From Ruminococcaceae bacterium UBA1438 (GTDB taxonomy: Bacteria > Bacillota > Clostridia > Oscillospirales > Acutalibacteraceae): a stretch of 8,108 nucleotides of DNA. This document shows positions 5,799-8,108 of this stretch, one piece after another. The stretch's first letter is position 1, and every line of letters begins with the position of its first letter. Under the pieces are notes generated by a model. That model did not search any database. It was not told the DNA's origin and saw only the letters and a program-made list of their open reading frames with translations. The translations under genes were made by a program, and so were the position numbers. The stretch covers positions 13,527 through 21,634 of the forward strand of contig DCTO01000111.1 in assembly GCA_002329285.1 (NCBI GenBank). The letters run 5' to 3'.

Positions 5799-6398
5799 AT
5801 CGTTAATTAACGCTCTTGCTTCGCCGATAATTCCCCTTGCCGCGCGCGCGGTGATGATTCCGCCCAGCACAAGAGCAAAAACGCCGTCCGCCGCAAAGCC
5901 GGCTTTCGGCACAAGGATAAGCCCGATAAGCGTGAAGGCCGTTATGCCGCAATCAAGAACGCTGTCCAGCACCAGCGCCTTGATAATGCCGGAATTAAGC
6001 CCTTTGTTAAAGCGGGAATAAATGAACGCCATCAGCGCCTTTGCCGGAATGGTTGCCGCGATAACCGCCGCATATTTATATGAATATGAAATCGGAATCG
6101 GATAAAGCGCCCTCTGCAGACCGTTATAAAGGAAATATAATCCCGTGCCGGCAACAATCAGCTCAATAACAAATGCGCAAAGGCTTTGCAGGCGCTGCGC
6201 CGGCTTTTCCTTCAGCCTTGCCATCAGCGCAAAGGCAAGCAGCGCCACGGCGCAGGAGCCGATGTCCAGCAAATTGTTAACCGCATCGCAGTAAATTGAA
6301 AGTGAGGCGCTGCTGATCGCAACGTAAAGCTTTGCAAGAAACAGCCCGAAATTTGCGCCGATTCCGAAAACTGCCGCAAAAACGCCTGCCTTTTTCAA
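5796..6398 (-). CDS. Cation diffusion facilitator (CDF) transporter lacking the C-terminal domain
   Basis: A six-helix membrane protein of the CDF family, which exports divalent metals by proton antiport. The chosen start is TTG at 6396-6398 with AGGGAG (6407-6412) at 8 bases, giving 200 residues starting MKKAGVFAAV. An ATG at 6420-6422 adds eight residues but has no ribosome site and lies almost on the expected transcription start. In helix 2 the metal motif reads CDAVNNLLDIGS and in helix 5 VLDSVLDCG. By alignment with YiiP the four site residues are D, N, D, D (residues 38, 42, 145 and 149 from the TTG start), not the D-D-H-D of zinc exporters. The protein ends about 20 residues after helix 6, so the usual cytoplasmic dimerisation domain (about 80-90 residues) is absent. 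TAG is a genuine stop, since it forms part of the next ribosome site. A divergent ArsR-type gene suggests metal control. Confidence 0.85.
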   Translation of the reverse strand: MKKAGVFAAVFGIGANFGLFLAKLYVAISSASLSIYCDAVNNLLDIGSCAVALLAFALMARLKEKPAQRLQSLCAFVIELIVAGTGLYFLYNGLQRALYPIPISYSYKYAAVIAATIPAKALMAFIYSRFNKGLNSGIIKALVLDSVLDCGITAFTLIGLILVPKAGFAADGVFALVLGGIITARAARGIIGEARALIND

Positions 6399-6406
6399 AA
6401 GCCTCA

Positions 6407-6412
6407 CTCCCT
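6407..6412 (-). promoter_or_regulatory. Shine-Dalgarno site that selects the TTG start of the CDF gene
   Basis: AGGGAG on the minus strand, 8 bases before TTG 6396-6398. The alternative ATG at 6422 is preceded only by AT-rich sequence (AAATAAATTAAT) and would leave a leader of just a few bases, so this site decides the start. Confidence 0.6.
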
Positions 6413-6430
6413 GCAAAAACATATTAATTT

Positions 6431-6459
6431 ATTTTATCATAAATCGCGCGCACGCGCAA
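6431..6459 (-). promoter_or_regulatory. Probable promoter of the CDF-phosphoesterase operon
   Basis: On the minus strand, -35-like TTGCGC (6454-6459), a 17-base spacer and -10 TAAAAT (6431-6436). The -35 matches only TTG of the consensus, so this is a moderate call. It is back to back with the arsR-type promoter, with about 15 bases between the two -35 boxes. Confidence 0.5.
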
Positions 6460-6474
6460 CTGATTATTGAAAGG

Positions 6475-6503
6475 TTGACAAAAGCGCGCTTTAAATTTAT
6501 ACT
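6475..6503 (+). promoter_or_regulatory. Promoter of the ArsR-type repressor gene
   Basis: -35 TTGACA (6475-6480, perfect), a 17-base spacer and -10 TATACT (6498-6503, one mismatch). Transcription should start near 6510, leaving a short leader. The spacer contains a perfect palindrome that could be an operator. Confidence 0.9.
6481..6492. repeat. Perfect 12-base palindrome in the repressor promoter spacer
   Basis: AAAGCGCGCTTT lies between the -35 and -10 of the repressor gene. Position suits an operator, but SmtB/CzrA operators are usually longer, AT-rich imperfect repeats, so the role is uncertain. Confidence 0.35.
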
Positions 6504-6519
6504 TTAATAAGAATAATTA

Positions 6520-6528
6520 TGAGGTGAT
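6520..6528 (+). promoter_or_regulatory. Extended Shine-Dalgarno site fixing the repressor start at ATG 6533
   Basis: TGAGGTGAT pairs with the extended anti-Shine-Dalgarno over eight bases and ends 4 bases before ATG 6533. The GTG at 6524 lies inside this site and the ATG at 6530 is too close, so 6533 is the best start. Confidence 0.7.
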
Positions 6529-6532
6529 AATG

Positions 6533-6817
6533 ATGCTTGATGAAGAAATGGTTTATGATCTTGCGGATCTTTTCAAGGTGTTTTCTGATTCCACAAGGGT
6601 TAAAATTCTTTGCTCTCTTTTTGAAAGGGAGCTTAATGTAACAGAGCTTTCAAACGAGGTTGGGGTTTCGCAAACGGCGGTTTCTCATCAGCTGCGCCTG
6701 CTCAAGCAAAACCGCCTCGTTAAATATAAGCGCGACGGAAAGCAGATTATTTATTCCCTTTCGGATGATCACGTTAAAACAATCATTGATTGCGGCATTG
6801 AGCATCTTGAGGAATAA
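6533..6817 (+). CDS. ArsR/SmtB-family metal-responsive repressor with alpha-5 metal site
   Basis: A 94-residue winged helix-turn-helix regulator. The start is set by the ribosome site at 6520-6528. It begins with a helix containing FKVFSDSTRVKIL, the usual ArsR entry. The recognition region follows, NVTELSNEVGVSQTAVSHQLRLLKQNRLV, then the wing YKRDGKQIIYSL. The C-terminal helix reads SDDHVKTIIDCGIEHLEE: D78-x-H80 and H91-x-x-E94 have the same spacing as the alpha-5 metal ligands of SmtB (D104, H106, H117, E120), which bind zinc between two subunits and release DNA. The alpha-3 cysteine motif (CVC) of arsenic and cadmium sensors is absent; that position reads NVT. It is therefore most likely a Zn, or Co/Ni, sensor controlling the divergent CDF operon and itself. 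A bidirectional terminator follows. Confidence 0.93.
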   Translation: MLDEEMVYDLADLFKVFSDSTRVKILCSLFERELNVTELSNEVGVSQTAVSHQLRLLKQNRLVKYKRDGKQIIYSLSDDHVKTIIDCGIEHLEE

Positions 6818-6830
6818 CAAAGAGAAAAGC

Positions 6831-6862
6831 AAAAGGCTGACTCAAAAGAGTCAGCCTTTTTT
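6831..6862. terminator. Bidirectional intrinsic terminator
   Basis: GGCTGACTC (6835-6843) and GAGTCAGCC (6848-6856) form a perfect 9-base stem around AAAA. It is flanked by AAAA on the left and six T on the right. It ends the repressor transcript on the plus strand and the convergent membrane-protein gene on the minus strand, where the tail reads TTTTGCTTTTCTCTTTG. Confidence 0.93.
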
Positions 6863-6883
6863 ACGTTTTAATTAATCTGCTTT

Positions 6884-7897
6884 TTATTCAGCTGCCGGTG
6901 CTGTTACGCCGGACATAAGCCTTGTGTAAACCTCTGACATATCGGTTATTGTGCTGTCAACAAACCAGGAATTGCCGATTTGCGCAACGAAAACCTCAAC
7001 TGTTGCAAGCTCTGTGCCCTCCTCGGTGGAAACCGTAACGGGTATGAGTTGAACGGCGGTAATGTCATCAGCGGTGAGCCCGTATTTTGCAAGCTCGTCG
7101 GGGTCAAGGCTTTCCTTGTAGGCGTCAAAGGGGAATTCCTCCGGCTCGCCCGCGGTTGTAACAAGCTTATAAACAAGCTTTGTTGTTTCAACAAGCTCGC
7201 CGCCCTCGCCGATAACCTCAGCGGTCTGAGATGTGCCGAAATTCTGCTGATAAAGACCAACGGTTGCTTCCGAAATCGTGGTTTTGCCGTCAGCCGCATA
7301 AACGGTGTCCGTTCCTGTCAGCGCGTCGCCGAAGGTGGCAACGTTTGCCTCAAGCGCGGTGAAGAACACCTCGTCGGACATATAATCATCGCCGAAAACC
7401 TCTGCCCTTACCGCAACAAGCCTTTCCATATAGCTTGAGAAGAAGGTGTCATAATCATCCCAGGAAACGGTTTTCATAAGCTCAACGTAATAGGGATACA
7501 TTTTTTCAGCAACATTGCCTGCAAGGGAACCGTCGTCATTCTTGGTGGCGTCGCTCTTATGCGCATCGGTGTCAAAGCCGTTTTCCTTTGCGGCCTTATT
7601 TGCATCCTCGTCGCCGCCTGATACGTAGCCGGGCCAGATAACGGGATAAATGTAATTTTCGCGGATGAAATCGCCGTATTTCTCGCTCTTGGAAACAAGG
7701 GCGAATTTATATGCGTTATAGCCGTCGCCCTTCTGAACGATGGTGTCAACATAATTTGTTGCAACCTTTTCGGGCGAAAAGGCAATGTATTTGTTTTTAA
7801 AGGTGAAAACGGTTGTTGTTGCCAGAATAGCGGCAACCAAAGTAAACGCCACTACGGCATAGAGGCCGTAATTGAATTCTTTATTTTTATTAGCCAT
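6884..7897 (-). CDS. Membrane-anchored extracytoplasmic protein of unknown function
   Basis: A 337-residue protein starting at the ATG in 7895-7897, with GGGGG (7907-7911) at 9 bases. The in-frame TTG at 7903 is too close to that site. The N-terminus is short and positively charged (MANKNKEFNY), then comes one hydrophobic helix (about 11-33), and the remaining 300 residues are soluble and strongly acidic, with many aromatic residues in the first half (for example ENYIYPVIWPGYV at about 77-89). This indicates a single-pass, outward-facing protein. There is no lipobox cysteine, sortase motif or catalytic motif I recognise. A Thr/Val/Glu-rich C-terminal half with alternating beta-like pattern (VQLIPVTVSTEEGTELATVE) may form a beta-sandwich, and GNSWFVDSTITD near the end resembles the closing strand of small NTF2-like or lipoprotein domains; this is a guess. 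It follows a gene with an acidic tail after 19 bases and is probably co-transcribed with it. Confidence 0.82.
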   Translation of the reverse strand: MANKNKEFNYGLYAVVAFTLVAAILATTTVFTFKNKYIAFSPEKVATNYVDTIVQKGDGYNAYKFALVSKSEKYGDFIRENYIYPVIWPGYVSGGDEDANKAAKENGFDTDAHKSDATKNDDGSLAGNVAEKMYPYYVELMKTVSWDDYDTFFSSYMERLVAVRAEVFGDDYMSDEVFFTALEANVATFGDALTGTDTVYAADGKTTISEATVGLYQQNFGTSQTAEVIGEGGELVETTKLVYKLVTTAGEPEEFPFDAYKESLDPDELAKYGLTADDITAVQLIPVTVSTEEGTELATVEVFVAQIGNSWFVDSTITDMSEVYTRLMSGVTAPAAE

Positions 7898-7916
7898 AAT
7901 CAATTACCCCCTATCT

Positions 7917-8108
7917 TTATTCTGCGTCCGAAATATCGTCTTCAGCGTCAATGTCAGCCTCGGCATCAACGCCTGCTTCTGCAGCCGCAGCCGCCTCTGC
8001 TTCAAGCGCTGCTTCGGCGGCAGCCTCTGCATTTGCAAAAGCGCGCTTTTCCTCAAGAGCCCTTGTGACGGTTTCCTTCTTCTAGCCAACGTTGTCATAG
8101 AAGAAAAT
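7917..8108 (-). CDS. 3' end of an unknown gene with acidic Ala/Glu tail, interrupted by in-frame TAG
   Basis: The minus-strand frame ending at TAA 7917-7919 reads IFFYDNVG, then TAG (8082-8084), then KKETVTRALEEKRAFANAEA and a long Ala/Glu run ending DAEDDISDAE. The part after TAG (54 codons) contains no ATG, GTG or TTG, so it can only be translated by reading in from upstream. Yet its composition (acidic, alanine-rich, helical, like a C-terminal tail) and its stop 19 bases before the next gene look like real coding sequence. The simplest view is one gene whose tryptophan TGG became TAG, by mutation or by a sequencing error near the edge. The overlapping basic frame at 7904-8098 is a compositional shadow. 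The gene begins outside the window and its identity is unknown; it may be a membrane protein, judging only from the hydrophobic residues before the tail. Confidence 0.5.

Noticed and set aside
7920..8040. Possible tandem repeat in the Ala/Glu coding region
   Set aside because: Codons vary and no fixed unit recurs; it is low-complexity protein sequence, not a DNA repeat array or CRISPR.
8082..8084. Pyrrolysine or recoded amber as explanation for the TAG
   Set aside because: No supporting gene is in the window, and TAG ends the CDF gene normally at 5796-5798. A TGG to TAG change explains it more simply, so I did not claim recoding.
7904..8098. Minus-strand 64-codon Arg/Leu/Gln-rich frame with an ATG at 8096-8098
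   Set aside because: It has no ribosome site and is the +1 shadow of the Ala/Glu repeat. It ends inside the ribosome-site region of the next gene. The Ala/Glu frame is the better coding candidate.

Overview
The window reads as a stretch of chromosome from a low-to-moderate GC Gram-positive bacterium, most likely an uncultured member of the Clostridia (Oscillospiraceae/Ruminococcaceae-like). This is an inference. It rests on strong AGGAGG-type Shine-Dalgarno sites, consensus sigma-A promoters, an FMN riboswitch ahead of an ECF-type riboflavin transporter, a class II aldolase, and short compact operons ending in clear hairpin terminators. No phage, transposon, tRNA, rRNA or CRISPR signal was seen. 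Most of the window is ordinary core metabolism, and the right third is less familiar.

Layout. (1) 1-2154, plus strand: a folate (tetrahydropterin) operon, folE (5' end outside the window), folP, folB, folK. It covers GTP cyclohydrolase, dihydroneopterin aldolase, pterin pyrophosphokinase and dihydropteroate synthase, which is nearly the whole route from GTP to dihydropteroate. It ends at a bidirectional terminator. (2) 2158-2334, minus strand: a 58-residue membrane-type small protein of unknown function. (3) 2461-3563, minus: fba, class II fructose-bisphosphate aldolase, with its own perfect -10 box and its own terminator. (4) 3606-4459, minus: ribU, the riboflavin-binding S component of an ECF transporter. 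It has a consensus promoter, an FMN riboswitch and a leader hairpin, so uptake of riboflavin should fall when FMN is plentiful. (5) 4517-6817: a divergent metal locus. An ArsR/SmtB-type repressor reads rightward. A short cation diffusion facilitator lacking the usual cytoplasmic domain reads leftward, tightly coupled to a membrane-anchored calcineurin-like metallophosphoesterase. The repressor carries a full alpha-5 metal site (D-x-H-x10-H-x2-E), and the two promoters lie back to back. (6) 6835-8108, minus: a membrane-anchored extracytoplasmic protein of unknown function. Upstream of it is the 3' end of another reading frame with an acidic Ala/Glu tail that is interrupted by an in-frame TAG near the window edge.

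The points that deserve most attention are the compact metal locus (sensor, domain-less CDF and metallophosphoesterase), the in-frame amber codon at 8082-8084, the small 58-residue protein, and the competing helices in the FMN riboswitch leader. All identifications are from motif reading alone. No database search was possible.
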